Source: an uncultured Rhodopila sp. (GTDB lineage: Bacteria; Pseudomonadota; Alphaproteobacteria; Acetobacterales; Acetobacteraceae). From it: 64,000 nt of DNA. How positions within the stretch are numbered: the stretch's first letter is position 1; each line of letters begins with the position of its first letter. Made by a program: the position numbers and the translations under genes. The notes beneath the pieces were generated by a model. The model was not told the origin of the DNA and made no database searches. It was given only the letters and a program-made list of their open reading frames with translations. This document shows positions 26,837-36,111 of the stretch, one piece after another. The DNA lies in the NCBI RefSeq assembly GCF_903915725.1, contig NZ_CAIWTY010000087.1:1-64000 (forward strand). Reading direction: 5' to 3'.

Positions 26837-28383
26837 ACCTCCCGCAACCGAAAGCGCTGGATCTTGCCGGTCGCGGTTTTCGGGAAGCTTTCGACCACCT
26901 CGATCCAGCGCGGGTATTTCCAGACGCCAACCCGCTCCTTCACATGGGTCTGCAAGACGGCAATCAAAACATCAACCGGCTCGTCGCGGGCGCTTTCCTG
27001 CAAAATCACGAAGGCTTTCGGCTTGACCAACCCGTCCTTGTCCATCCGGCCGATCACCGCGGCCTCCAGCACTGCGGGATGCGAGATCAGCGCTTCCTCG
27101 ACCTCGAACGGAGACACCCAGACGCCGCTGACCTTCAGCATCTCATCGCTGCGGCCCTGGAAGCGGTAATAGCCGTCCTCGTCGCGGATATAGGTGTCGC
27201 CGGTATAGGTCCACTCACCCTGGAACGTTCGCCGGCTTTTCGCCCGCTGGTTCCAATAGCCCTCGGCGGCGCTGTCGCCGCGCACAACCAGCTCCCCGGC
27301 CTCGCCGTTGCGCGCCGGGCGGTCATGGTCGTCCACGATGCGCGCTTCGTAGCCGGGCACCGGCTTGCCGCTGGTGCCGTAGCGGATGTCGTCCGGCGTG
27401 TTGCTGATGAAGATGTGCAGCAGCTCGGTTGAGCCGATACCGTCCAGGATATCCACGCCCACCAGCGACTTCCAGCGCTTGCCGATATCCTCGGGCAACG
27501 CTTCACCGGCGGAGATGCAGCGGCGCAGCGACGCCGAACCGGCGCCCGGCCCGATATGCGGATTGGCCAGCAGCGCGGCGTATAGCGTGGGGACGCCGCC
27601 GAACAAGGTCGGGTTATGCTGCCGCATCATCCCAAGCACCGCATCCGGTGTCGGCCGCTCCGGCAGGAACACGGTCGTCGCGCCAACGGACATCGGAAAG
27701 ATGATGCTGTTGCCCAGGCCGTAGGCGTGGAACGCCTTGGCAGCCGAAAACATCACGTCATCCGGCCTGATCCCAAGCACCTGAGCGCCATAGGTGTCCG
27801 CGCTGAAGCGCAGGCTCGAATGCACATGCTTGACGCCCTTCGGCGCTCCGGTCGAACCCGACGAATAAAGCCAGAACGCGACCTCATCCGAAGACGCCTC
27901 GGCGGTCACCGCTGCCGGGTCGCCGCTGGCAAGGAACCCGGGAAACCGCAGCCAGGCCGGGTCCATTAGAGCCGGCTCCGACCCGTCGGGCTGCGACACG
28001 ATGACGGTCCTGATGCCGTGCAGCACCGGGAGCAGCGCCGGCACCAGCGGAGCGGAAATCACCACCGCCTCCGCCCGGCTGTCCGCCAGGATATACCCCA
28101 CCGTATCCGCCGTCAGCAGGGTGTTGATCGGCACCGGCACCGCGCCGGAGCGCATCGCGCCCCAAAACGCGATGGGGAAGTCGATCGTGTCCTGCAGCAG
28201 CAGCACGACCCGCCGCTCCCGGCCGATACCCGCGGCCCGCAAGGCGCTGGCGAACCGGCAGGTGGCGGCCTGCAAATCCTGATAACTGAGCGCCCGCCAC
28301 GGATCCTGGAACGCAAGGCGCGCGCCGTTGCCTTCTTTCACGTGCCGATCGGCGAACCAGTGGACGGCGTTGCCGGTGTGCAT
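26833..28383 (-). CDS. bclA: Benzoate-CoA ligase
   Basis: ANL-superfamily acyl-CoA synthetase of about 516 residues. It activates benzoate to benzoyl-CoA with ATP and CoA, the entry step of the box pathway. The AMP-binding P-loop is LYSSGSTGAPKGVKHVH, the middle motif is ILDGIGSTELLHIFISN (benzoate-ligase-like), and the catalytic C-terminal Lys is in FPKTATGKIQRFRL. The ATG at 28383 with GAGAGGG close upstream is preferred; an ATG at 28395 is also possible, and the frame is open further up without coding character. It is the first gene of the operon, downstream of a BoxR/BzdR-like operator. Confidence 0.9.
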   Translation of the reverse strand: MHTGNAVHWFADRHVKEGNGARLAFQDPWRALSYQDLQAATCRFASALRAAGIGRERRVVLLLQDTIDFPIAFWGAMRSGAVPVPINTLLTADTVGYILADSRAEAVVISAPLVPALLPVLHGIRTVIVSQPDGSEPALMDPAWLRFPGFLASGDPAAVTAEASSDEVAFWLYSSGSTGAPKGVKHVHSSLRFSADTYGAQVLGIRPDDVMFSAAKAFHAYGLGNSIIFPMSVGATTVFLPERPTPDAVLGMMRQHNPTLFGGVPTLYAALLANPHIGPGAGSASLRRCISAGEALPEDIGKRWKSLVGVDILDGIGSTELLHIFISNTPDDIRYGTSGKPVPGYEARIVDDHDRPARNGEAGELVVRGDSAAEGYWNQRAKSRRTFQGEWTYTGDTYIRDEDGYYRFQGRSDEMLKVSGVWVSPFEVEEALISHPAVLEAAVIGRMDKDGLVKPKAFVILQESARDEPVDVLIAVLQTHVKERVGVWKYPRWIEVVESFPKTATGKIQRFRLREV

Positions 28384-28828
28384 GTTCCCTCTCATCCGGG
28401 CGTCAGGCGTCCCGGTTGCATGCACTATAATGCATGTTCCCAGGGAAACGGAAGAGCCATCAACCGCCACTCCATATCGTCCTGGCAACCGAAGCGCCCG
28501 CTGGATGGTCAGCTTCTGATGCAGTCGCTGATCGCCGCGATTGCCGCGTTGGACGACAGGTTGCTGCCGGCTGTCATCGTCACCCCCGGAGATGATGAAG
28601 CTGCTGCCGGCTCTTGGCGCCTGGTCGCAACACGGCGTCGGGATCGGCGCATGGTGCGCGGACATACTGGCACTGCGCGTTTCAGGTTGCTGGCCGTCCC
28701 GGCAGTAAGGCTTTAACAAAAGACAATTCCTGGAAGTCAATTCAAGTATTCCGCCGATTCCGCGTTCCGTTCATAAAGTATTAACCTTCATCCGCTACCA
28801 GGGCCTCCCGTTGTTCAAAGGAGTGCCC
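28384..28828. other. Divergent promoter region, box operon / TRAP gene
   Basis: About 445 bp between the start of the ligase gene and the start of the TRAP binding-protein gene. The left end holds the TGCA operator and a -10-like TATAGT for the box operon. The 28740-28800 part is AT-richer and probably contains the promoter of the right-hand gene. Frames run through the middle, but none has a start with ribosome site or a recognised domain, so no gene is called. Confidence 0.6.
28417..28434 (-). promoter_or_regulatory. BoxR/BzdR-type operator overlapping the box promoter
   Basis: The minus strand reads TGCATTATAGTGCATGCA: TGCA-N6-TGCA with a third adjacent TGCA. TGCA repeats with 6-bp spacing are the recalled operator form for BzdR/BoxR, benzoyl-CoA-responsive repressors. 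The central TATAGT resembles a -10 hexamer, so binding would block transcription. It sits 34-51 bp upstream of the ATG at 28383. No boxR gene is in the window. Confidence 0.65.
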
Positions 28829-29821
28829 ATGATGCTTCACCGCCGACACATCCTGCTGACCGGAGCCGCCGCCGCGACCGGCGTCTTCACAACCCGCCGC
28901 CCGGCCCGCGCCGCCGGGCGGACCCTGCGCATCGGCTACATCCTGCCGCGGCAATCGCAACTCGGCGCCGGCGCCACCGCCTTCGCCGAGGACGTCGCCA
29001 AACGCACCGGCGGCCGCATCACCCTGCAGCAATTCCCGGATGCCGCGCTCGGCGGCGACGTGGAACTCGCCAAGGGCGTGCAGCTCGGCAGCATCGACCT
29101 CGCCTTCATCACCGGTCTCGGCCTGTCCACTGTCGTGCCGGATGCCGGCGTCTTCAACATCCCCTTCCTGTTTCGGGATCTGCCGCACGCCTACGCCGTC
29201 TTCGACGGACCCGTCGGCGCCTCCTTCAGCCAGCGTTTCGCCGCCAAGGACATGGTCATGCTGGCCTGGGGGGAGAACGGCCTGCGCCACATCACCAACG
29301 CCAAACGGCCGGTCGTCACGCCCGACGACATCAAGGGCCTGAAGATGCGCGTGCCGCAGTCGCAGGTATTCGTGTCCGCGTTCCAGGCGCTTGGCGTAGA
29401 CGTCGCCTCGCTGCCGTTCCCGCAACTGTATGAGGCGCTGCGGTCCGGCAAGTTCGATGGCCAGGAGAACCCAATTGCCACTATCCAGGCCGCGAAATTC
29501 GACCAGGTGCAGAAGTTCCTCACGCTGAGCGGCCACGCTTACGATCCGGCCGTCTTCGTCATGGCGCCGGATGCCTTCGACGAACTATCGGCCGAAGATA
29601 AAGGCCATTTCGCCGCCGCGGCCAAAGCCGGCGCGGCGGCGTCGCGGCGTTTTGCCGCCGAGGCGGCGGTCGCCGGGATCGCCGCCCTGCAAAAAGGCGG
29701 CATGACGGTGCAGCGCGATATCGACCGCGCGAAATTCGCCGCCGCCATGGCGCCGGCGAATGCCGGGTTCGAGAAGCAGTTCGGCAAGGCTCTGATCGAA
29801 CAGATCAAACAGGCGGGCTGA
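28829..29821 (+). CDS. TRAP transporter solute-binding protein, DctP family
   Basis: Periplasmic protein of 330 residues. The ATG at 28829 has AAAGGAG upstream and opens a signal peptide with a twin-basic start ([15 protein letters not shown]) and Ala-rich end. Family features are [40 protein letters not shown], and the ligand-Arg region [20 protein letters not shown] followed by [20 protein letters not shown]. The TRAP membrane subunits DctQ/DctM are not adjacent; the next gene, 46 bp on, is an MCP. It may therefore serve chemotaxis, or a transporter encoded elsewhere. Ligand is probably an organic acid, by family only. Confidence 0.88.
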   Translation: MMLHRRHILLTGAAAATGVFTTRRPARAAGRTLRIGYILPRQSQLGAGATAFAEDVAKRTGGRITLQQFPDAALGGDVELAKGVQLGSIDLAFITGLGLSTVVPDAGVFNIPFLFRDLPHAYAVFDGPVGASFSQRFAAKDMVMLAWGENGLRHITNAKRPVVTPDDIKGLKMRVPQSQVFVSAFQALGVDVASLPFPQLYEALRSGKFDGQENPIATIQAAKFDQVQKFLTLSGHAYDPAVFVMAPDAFDELSAEDKGHFAAAAKAGAAASRRFAAEAAVAGIAALQKGGMTVQRDIDRAKFAAAMAPANAGFEKQFGKALIEQIKQAG

Positions 29822-29867
29822 CCGGCACCGGGCAGCCGCCCGGTTCCAATCGTCAGGGGATCAGGAC

Positions 29868-32177
29868 ATGACCGAGCACCAAGGATTGGCAGGGCTGTTC
29901 ACCCTGTCGCTGCGCAAGCGCATCTTCTGCGGCCTGGCCGTCGTCCTGCTTCTGCTGGCGGCCCTGGCGGCCGTGGCGCTGCGCGGTTTCGACACTGTCG
30001 GCGTCGAGGCGGCGCGCGTCAGCCGCGACAGCGCCAGGGTAACCGCCGCCACGGACGTGGCACTGCGCGTCGGCGAGGCGCGGGCAAGCGCGGTTCAATA
30101 TGCGCTGTCGGCGACGATGGACGACCAGCGAGCGGCGGAGGCCGCAGTCGCAGTGCTCGATCAGGCTATCAAGAGCACCGGCGGTTCCACCGGGACGGAC
30201 CTGCTGTCCCTGGCGAGCCGCTATCGCACCGCCGTGGATGCCACCATCGCTGCCGTCCAGGCGCGGCGCTCCGCCATCGAGCAGTTGCAGATCGCGGAAA
30301 CCGATCTCAGGACCATCGTCTCGGCGATGGTGCGGGTCGTTGACGGCGACGGCGATACGGCCCTGCCTGTCGCGGTCGCGCGCGTTGCGGACAACTTCGG
30401 GGCCGGCGATGCGGCGGCGATGCGGTTCGTGGCATCCCGCGCCCCGGCCGACGCCAATGTCGCCACGACGGCGCTTCTGGCCCTGCGGGAAAGCCTCGGC
30501 GCGCTGGCCGATACCGCGTCGGGAAACCGGCGCATGCAACGGTTCATGAAGGGTGCGATGGAACCGCTCGACCGCTTCGGCGAAGCGCTGCGGCAGGTCG
30601 TCGCTGCTGACGAGCGGCTCCGCGACGTCACCGCCGAACGCGATGCCGCGTCAGCCGCTGTGCTGGACGCCGCGGCCGGGCAGCGCCGGCAGGCGGTGGA
30701 GTCCGCGGAAGCAGCCGTCGCGGGCATGCTGGCCGGGACGGGCTCGGCCTACCGGCTCGGCCTGGCCACGTCGTCGGGCGCCGTCGGCATCGGCCTGGTG
30801 ATGGCGTTCCTCATCGGCCGCAGCATTGCGGGGCCCGTGCAGCACCTCACCGGCGCGATGCGCGGCCTGGCCGCGGGCGATCTGGCCTCCGTCGTCCCGG
30901 ACACCTCGCGCAGCGACGAACTCGGGGAGATGGCCCGGGCCGTGCTGGTGTTCAAAGAACATATGGAGCGGGAGAACCGGCTCGCCGCGGAGCAGGAAAC
31001 CGGACGCCGCGAGGCCGAGGCGGCGAAGCGCGCGGCACTGATCGCCATGGCTGACAAGGTCGAAGCCGAAACCGGAGACATGCTGCGCCAAATCGGTGCC
31101 CGCACCGCCGCCATGTCGGCGACAGCGGACGCCATGGGCGAGTCGGCGGCCCGCACCGGCGCGTCCGCTCAGAATGCCGCCGCGGCCGCGGATCAGGCGC
31201 TGGCGACGGCGCGAACCGTTGCTTGCGCAGCCGAGAAGCTGACCGCTTCGATCCGGGAAATCAACGCCCGCGTCGGCCAATCGAACGCGGTTGTCGGGCG
31301 CGCGGTCACCGCCGGCGGCGAGACGCGCGACACGATCGAGACCCTGACCCGGCAGGTTGACAGCATTGGCATCGTCGCCGGGATCATCGGCGATATCGCC
31401 GCCAAAACCAACCTGCTGGCGCTGAACGCCACCATCGAGGCGGCCCGCGCGGGTGAGGCAGGCAAGGGCTTCGCCGTGGTCGCTGCCGAGGTGAAGGCGC
31501 TCGCCAACCAAACCGCGCGATCGACGGGTGATATCGCACGGCATATCGATCAGGTGCGCTCGGCCACCGGCGCCTCGGTCGAAGCGGTCTCGCGGATCGA
31601 GCAGACGATTTCGGAGATCGACGCCATCGCCGGCTCGATCGCCGCCGCCTTGGAGCAGCAGGGTTCCGCCACCGACGACATCGCCCGTTGCATGACGGAG
31701 GCCGCGCATGCGGCCAACGAGATGACCGCCCGCACCACGGAAGTCTCCGCCGAGGCCGGCGCGACCGGCGGCCACGCCGCCGAGGTGCACGCGGACACCG
31801 CCCGCCTGCGCGAGGCCGTGGAAGATCTGCGCCATGCCGTCATCCGAACCGTCCGCACCTCCGCACCCGAGGCCGATCGGCGGGGGAGCCGGAGGTGGAG
31901 GGTGGATCTGCCCTGCCGGTTGACTATTGGCGGCCAGACTCTGGATGCCCGGGTCATGGACCTTTCGGCCACGGGTGCCGGCGTGCGCGGCGGATTTCCG
32001 GCCCTCGGCATCGGCCGCAGCGGTGTATTGAGCATCGATGCAGTCGGGTTTCCGCTGCCTGTCGTCGTCCGGCGGAGCGAGGCGGGGGTGCTCGGACTGG
32101 CGCTGGCCCTGGACGCCGAGGCCGAGGCGCCGTTCCGGGCACGGCTGGCGGCGCTGGTCGAGGCGCGCGCGGCTTAG
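29868..32177 (+). CDS. Methyl-accepting chemotaxis protein with C-terminal PilZ domain
   Basis: Receptor of 769 residues. TM1 is near residues 17-36, and a long all-helical periplasmic region to about 295 is the size of an HBM-type sensor. TM2 and HAMP follow ([20 protein letters not shown]). The signalling hairpin tip [20 protein letters not shown] is intact. The last 100 residues form a PilZ domain with [15 protein letters not shown] and DLSATGAGV, the two c-di-GMP-binding motifs. It therefore probably ties chemotactic signalling to c-di-GMP, as known for some Azospirillum receptors. Cotranscription with the DctP gene suggests the binding protein may present ligand to it. Confidence 0.9.
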   Translation: MTEHQGLAGLFTLSLRKRIFCGLAVVLLLLAALAAVALRGFDTVGVEAARVSRDSARVTAATDVALRVGEARASAVQYALSATMDDQRAAEAAVAVLDQAIKSTGGSTGTDLLSLASRYRTAVDATIAAVQARRSAIEQLQIAETDLRTIVSAMVRVVDGDGDTALPVAVARVADNFGAGDAAAMRFVASRAPADANVATTALLALRESLGALADTASGNRRMQRFMKGAMEPLDRFGEALRQVVAADERLRDVTAERDAASAAVLDAAAGQRRQAVESAEAAVAGMLAGTGSAYRLGLATSSGAVGIGLVMAFLIGRSIAGPVQHLTGAMRGLAAGDLASVVPDTSRSDELGEMARAVLVFKEHMERENRLAAEQETGRREAEAAKRAALIAMADKVEAETGDMLRQIGARTAAMSATADAMGESAARTGASAQNAAAAADQALATARTVACAAEKLTASIREINARVGQSNAVVGRAVTAGGETRDTIETLTRQVDSIGIVAGIIGDIAAKTNLLALNATIEAARAGEAGKGFAVVAAEVKALANQTARSTGDIARHIDQVRSATGASVEAVSRIEQTISEIDAIAGSIAAALEQQGSATDDIARCMTEAAHAANEMTARTTEVSAEAGATGGHAAEVHADTARLREAVEDLRHAVIRTVRTSAPEADRRGSRRWRVDLPCRLTIGGQTLDARVMDLSATGAGVRGGFPALGIGRSGVLSIDAVGFPLPVVVRRSEAGVLGLALALDAEAEAPFRARLAALVEARAA

Positions 32178-32218
32178 TGATGGAAAGCAGGGAAGTAGCT
32201 CAAATGAAACGTTGCAAT

Positions 32219-32239
32219 CTATACGGCTTGGCCGTATAG
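32219..32239. promoter_or_regulatory. Palindromic operator of the toxin-antitoxin pair
   Basis: Perfect 9-bp inverted repeat CTATACGGC / GCCGTATAG around a TTG centre, ending 2 bp before the toxin ATG. Such palindromes are typical autoregulatory sites for HTH antitoxins, and the TATACG half resembles a -10 element. It is the most probable binding site of the HTH protein encoded at 32493-32843. Confidence 0.65.
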
Positions 32240-32241
32240 TC

Positions 32242-32505
32242 ATGGACATCGAATTCGACACCGCGAAGGATGCGATCAACCGCCGCAAGCACGGCGTATC
32301 CCTGATCCTTGGTGCTGCCGTATTGGAAACCATGATCGGACAGATCGAGGACGACCGGAGAGACTACGGGGAAACCCGGTTCAATGCGTTCGGTCTGGTG
32401 AACGGGCGGCTGTTCGTCTGCACCTACACGATGCGCGGTCAAACCTGCCGTCTGATTTCCGTCCGCAAGGCCGGCAAGCAGGAGCAGCGCACATGGCTAC
32501 CGTGA
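32242..32505 (+). CDS. brnT: BrnT-family toxin
   Basis: Protein of 87 residues with the BrnT pattern: FDTAKDAINRRKHGVSLILG at the start, then DDRRDYGETRFNAFGLVNGR and a C-terminal TCRLISVRKAGKQEQRTW. BrnT is a ribonuclease toxin with a RelE-like fold that inhibits translation. The ATG at 32242 lies right after the palindrome and lacks a strong ribosome site. The stop overlaps the next gene by 13 bp, the usual toxin-first arrangement of this family. Confidence 0.85.
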   Translation: MDIEFDTAKDAINRRKHGVSLILGAAVLETMIGQIEDDRRDYGETRFNAFGLVNGRLFVCTYTMRGQTCRLISVRKAGKQEQRTWLP

Positions 32506-32843
32506 AAGTCACACCCGACCTGCTCGCTGAAGCGATCCGTCAGACGGATTGGGCGGCGCAGGATTCCCTGACCGACAGCGATATCGCCCACCAGACCGAT
32601 GCCGATGCGGATGCCGCGCCGATACTGACCGCCGCGGAAACGGCGGCGTCGATCGTGCGGACGGTGCGCAAGCGGTTGGGCATCTCGCAGGCCGCGTTCG
32701 CCGCGCGCTACCACATTCCCGTCGGCACGCTGCGCGACTGGGAGCAGGCGCGGAAGCACCCCGATGCGCCTGCCATGGCGTATCTGCAAGCGATTGCCCG
32801 AGAACCGGCCATCATCGCCCGGGCGCTTGAGACAACTGGATAA
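32493..32843 (+). CDS. Helix-turn-helix (XRE-like) antitoxin partner of BrnT
   Basis: Protein of 116 residues. An acidic N-terminal half (many Asp, e.g. TDSDIAHQTDADADAAP) probably contacts the toxin. The C-terminal HTH is VRKRLGISQAAFAARYHIPV followed by GTLRDWEQARKHPDAPAMAY, like the HigA/NadS DNA-binding domain. Classical BrnA partners use a ribbon-helix-helix instead, so this is a hybrid pairing of BrnT with an HTH antitoxin. It overlaps brnT by 13 bp and probably represses the operon through the adjacent palindrome. Confidence 0.8.
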   Translation: MATVKVTPDLLAEAIRQTDWAAQDSLTDSDIAHQTDADADAAPILTAAETAASIVRTVRKRLGISQAAFAARYHIPVGTLRDWEQARKHPDAPAMAYLQAIAREPAIIARALETTG

Positions 32844-32907
32844 AGCTGAGTTCTTGCACCGTCGCGGCTGGCCGTTCGTTCTGAACCGACCAGGCCGGAC
32901 GGTGGGG

Positions 32908-34599
32908 CTACGCCGCCCTTACTTCGGTCAGGAAGCCGTTCACTTCGCTCGCCAGTTGTTCGGCCTGTTTCGACAAATCAGAAGCGGCCGACAGGAATGT
33001 GCCTGCCGCCGTGCCGGTTTCGCCCGCCGCCTGGCTGACGCCGCCGATGCCGATCGTCACCGCCTGCGCCGCCTGGCTGGTCTGCTGGACGTTGCGGGCG
33101 ATTTCCGCCGTCGCCGCGCCCTGCTGTTCGACCGCAGCCGCGATGGTGGTGGAGATCGTGCTGACCTCCTCAATGGTGGCCGAGATCGCGCGGATGGCTT
33201 CCACCGCCTCATGCGTCGAAGACTGGATCTGGGTGATCTGAGCCGCGATCTCCTCGGTGGCTTTACCGGTCTGGGTGGCGAGGCTTTTGACTTCCGACGC
33301 CACCACGGCGAAGCCCTTGCCGGCATCGCCCGCCCGCGCCGCCTCGATCGTGGCGTTCAGCGCCAGCAGGTTGGTCTGGCTGGCGATGTTGGTGATCAGG
33401 CCGACGACGGCGCCGATGCGTTCCGCCCCCGCGGCCAGGGCGCGGACGATGGCGTCGGTGCGGCGTGCGTCTTCGACCGCCGTGCCGGCGATCGTCGACG
33501 ACTGCGCGACCTGGCGGGTAATCTCGCCGATGGAGGCGGTAAGTTCCTCGGCGGCGGAGGCGACGGTGTGCAGGCCGGTGCTCGCCTCCTCCGCGGCGGA
33601 AGCGACCGAAGCCGCCTGCTGGTTGCTGAGATTGGCGGTGCCGGTGACCGACCGTGCGGTGGTTTCCAGTTCGGTGGAGCGTTCGGACAATGATGCAACA
33701 AGGCGCCCGATCTGACGTTCGAAGCCGTCCGCGAGGCCGTTCACGGACGCCTTGTGTTCCGCCGCGGCGCGTTGCCGGAGCGCATCCTGATCGGCCCGCA
33801 GACGGTCGGCTTCGGCCATGCCCTGCCTGAACACCAGGACGGTGGCGGCCATTTCGCCGACTTCGTCGCGGCGGCCGGTGCCGGGCACATCCGCCGTCAG
33901 GTCGCCTTTTGCCAGCCGGTTCATGGCGGTCTTCAGGTTGCCCAGCGAGACGGTGATATCGCGGTTGATCAGCCAGGCGGCGAACAGCGTGACGGCCACG
34001 ATCAAGCTGCCTATAAACCCCAGGCGCCACATGGAGGCATTGAAGGCTGTGTTGAGGTCGTCGATCCAGGCGCCGGCCAGGAACACCAGGTCCCAGGGAG
34101 CGAAGCGGGCGATATAGGATATCTTAGGCTGCCGCTCGGTCTGCCCGGGCTTTGGAAAGTCGTAGGATATGACGCCGGTGTCGCCGCTCCGCAGCGCGTC
34201 CTGGATAAGTTCGGAGAGCTTCCGGCCATGCTCATCGGTGGCAGGGGATGGCTTGTTCTCAAGCGCCGGGGCGGCGCCGTGGATGACGATGACGTCGTTC
34301 ATCGTCTGGGCCACGACATATCCGGAGCCGCCGTCGAAGCGGATAGCATGGATGTCGTCGCGCAGCGCCTCCAGCGCCTGCTCCCGGGTCAGGGTGTGTT
34401 CGAGCACCCGATTCTCCAGCAGCCGGGCGAGTCCGAGAGTGGACTGCATGACCGCCCGCAGCTTGTCGATCCGGTCGTCCAGCATGCGCTGGTGCAGCAT
34501 CGACGCTGTCGCAGCGATCCCGATGAACAGGGCCAGGGTCGATAGGCCGACGAGCAAAGTCAGTTTGGTGCGGAGCCTGAGGCGGCTGAGGAAGCTCAT
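32908..34599 (-). CDS. Methyl-accepting chemotaxis protein with periplasmic Cache domain
   Basis: Receptor of 563 residues. TM1 is about 13-32, followed by a single Cache-type sensor about 35-190 ([36 protein letters not shown]). TM2 is about 193-213, then HAMP with [20 protein letters not shown]. The signalling domain has the canonical tip [20 protein letters not shown]. Single-Cache receptors commonly sense small carboxylates, but the ligand is unknown here. No CheW-binding pentapeptide tether for CheR is seen at the C-terminus. It converges with the toxin-antitoxin operon. Confidence 0.92.
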   Translation of the reverse strand: MSFLSRLRLRTKLTLLVGLSTLALFIGIAATASMLHQRMLDDRIDKLRAVMQSTLGLARLLENRVLEHTLTREQALEALRDDIHAIRFDGGSGYVVAQTMNDVIVIHGAAPALENKPSPATDEHGRKLSELIQDALRSGDTGVISYDFPKPGQTERQPKISYIARFAPWDLVFLAGAWIDDLNTAFNASMWRLGFIGSLIVAVTLFAAWLINRDITVSLGNLKTAMNRLAKGDLTADVPGTGRRDEVGEMAATVLVFRQGMAEADRLRADQDALRQRAAAEHKASVNGLADGFERQIGRLVASLSERSTELETTARSVTGTANLSNQQAASVASAAEEASTGLHTVASAAEELTASIGEITRQVAQSSTIAGTAVEDARRTDAIVRALAAGAERIGAVVGLITNIASQTNLLALNATIEAARAGDAGKGFAVVASEVKSLATQTGKATEEIAAQITQIQSSTHEAVEAIRAISATIEEVSTISTTIAAAVEQQGAATAEIARNVQQTSQAAQAVTIGIGGVSQAAGETGTAAGTFLSAASDLSKQAEQLASEVNGFLTEVRAA

Positions 34600-34734
34600 T
34601 GTATTCCAGGTTCCTTCGGACGGGTGGGCGGATTCCTGCTTCCGTAACGGAGAAAGATGAACGATCCATTAACGGCGGGCGGAAAAACGGCCCGAGGGTT
34701 CGCCTGATGCGGGCTCCCGGGCTATGATCGCCGC

Positions 34735-36078
34735 GTGTCAGAAACCGAAGACCTGTTCGCGCCGCCCGATCCCGCCGGATCGCCCCGATCCGACCATGTC
34801 GGACCCACGGGCCGGCCCCTCGCCGATCGGCTGCGGCCGGCGACGCTGGGGGATGTCGTGGGGCAGGATCACCTGCTCGGGCCGGACGGGTCGCTGACCC
34901 GCATGCTGGAGCGCGGGTCGCTGGCGTCGCTGATCCTGTGGGGGCCGCCTGGGGTGGGCAAGACCACCATCGCCCGGCTGCTGGCGTCGCAGGCGAAGCT
35001 GGCGTTCGTGCAGTTGTCGGCGGTGTTCTCGGGCGTGGCGGACCTGAAGCGGGTGTTCGACGACGCGACCAAGCGGCGGCGGGCGGGGCAGGGGACGCTG
35101 CTGTTCGTGGACGAGATCCACCGCTTCAACCGCGCCCAGCAGGACGGCTTCCTGCCCGTCGTGGAAAACGGCACGGTCACGCTTATCGGCGCCACGACCG
35201 AGAACCCGTCCTTCGCCTTGAACGGGGCGCTTCTGTCGCGCTGCCAGGTGCTGGTGCTGCGCCGGTTGGACGACGCGGCGCTTGACCGATTGCTGGTGCG
35301 CTCGGAAGAGGTCGTCGGCCGGACGCTGCCGCTGACGGAGGACTCGCGCGGCACGTTGCGGGCGATGGCGGACGGGGATGGCCGTTACTTGCTCAATATG
35401 GTCGAGCAGATCGCGGCTTTGCCTGCGGGCACGCCGCCGATGGACACCGCGGCGCTGTCGGAGCTGCTGTCACGGCGCGCGGCGTTGTATGACAAGGACC
35501 GCGAGGAGCACTACAACCTGATCTCCGCACTGCATAAGTCGTTGCGCGGATCGGATCCGGATGCTGCGCTGTATTGGTTCGCCCGCATGCTGAACGGGGG
35601 AGAGGACCCGCGGTATATCGCCCGACGGCTGGTCCGTTTCGCCGCCGAGGATATCGGCATGGCCGATCCAACGGCGCTGTCGCATGCTTTGGCGGGGTGG
35701 GAGACGTATGAGCGGCTTGGCTCGCCGGAGGGGGAACTGGCGATCGCCCAGGTCGTGGTTTACCTCGGAACCGCGCCGAAATCGAATGCGGTTTATACTG
35801 CATTGGGGCAGGCCAAGGCGGCGGCGAAGGCGACCGGCAGCCTGATGCCGCCTGCGCATATCCTGAACGCGCCGACGAAGCTGATGAAGCAGCTCGGGTA
35901 CGGGGCGGGGTATGAGTATGACCATGGGGCGGAGGAGGCGTTCTCCGGTCAGAACTACTTTCCGGATGACATGGACCGGGTGCAGTTTTACCAGCCGCGC
36001 GACCGCGGGTTCGAGCGGGAGATCGCGCGGCGGCTGGAGCATTGGGCTGCGCTGAGGGACAAGCGCACGGGCGGGTAA
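34735..36078 (+). CDS. rarA: Replication-associated recombination protein A (RarA/MgsA)
   Basis: AAA+ ATPase of 447 residues that acts at stalled replication forks. GTG start. Motifs: PLADRLRPATLGDVVGQDHL, Walker A LWGPPGVGKTTIARLLA, Walker B LLFVDEIHRFNRAQQDGFLP, sensor 1 LIGATTENPSFALN, and the C-terminal tetramerisation part with GSDPDAALYWFARMLNGGED. About 28 residues precede the conserved core. It is monocistronic and convergent with the binding-protein gene downstream. Confidence 0.95.
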   Translation: MSETEDLFAPPDPAGSPRSDHVGPTGRPLADRLRPATLGDVVGQDHLLGPDGSLTRMLERGSLASLILWGPPGVGKTTIARLLASQAKLAFVQLSAVFSGVADLKRVFDDATKRRRAGQGTLLFVDEIHRFNRAQQDGFLPVVENGTVTLIGATTENPSFALNGALLSRCQVLVLRRLDDAALDRLLVRSEEVVGRTLPLTEDSRGTLRAMADGDGRYLLNMVEQIAALPAGTPPMDTAALSELLSRRAALYDKDREEHYNLISALHKSLRGSDPDAALYWFARMLNGGEDPRYIARRLVRFAAEDIGMADPTALSHALAGWETYERLGSPEGELAIAQVVVYLGTAPKSNAVYTALGQAKAAAKATGSLMPPAHILNAPTKLMKQLGYGAGYEYDHGAEEAFSGQNYFPDDMDRVQFYQPRDRGFEREIARRLEHWAALRDKRTGG

Positions 36079-36111
36079 GCTCGCGCTCCGTCGCCCCGGC
36101 GGCCAATCCGA

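Noticed and set aside
28435-28716. Possible small gene in the box/TRAP divergent region
   Set aside because: Open frames exist on both strands, but none has a ribosome site, recognised domain or convincing start.
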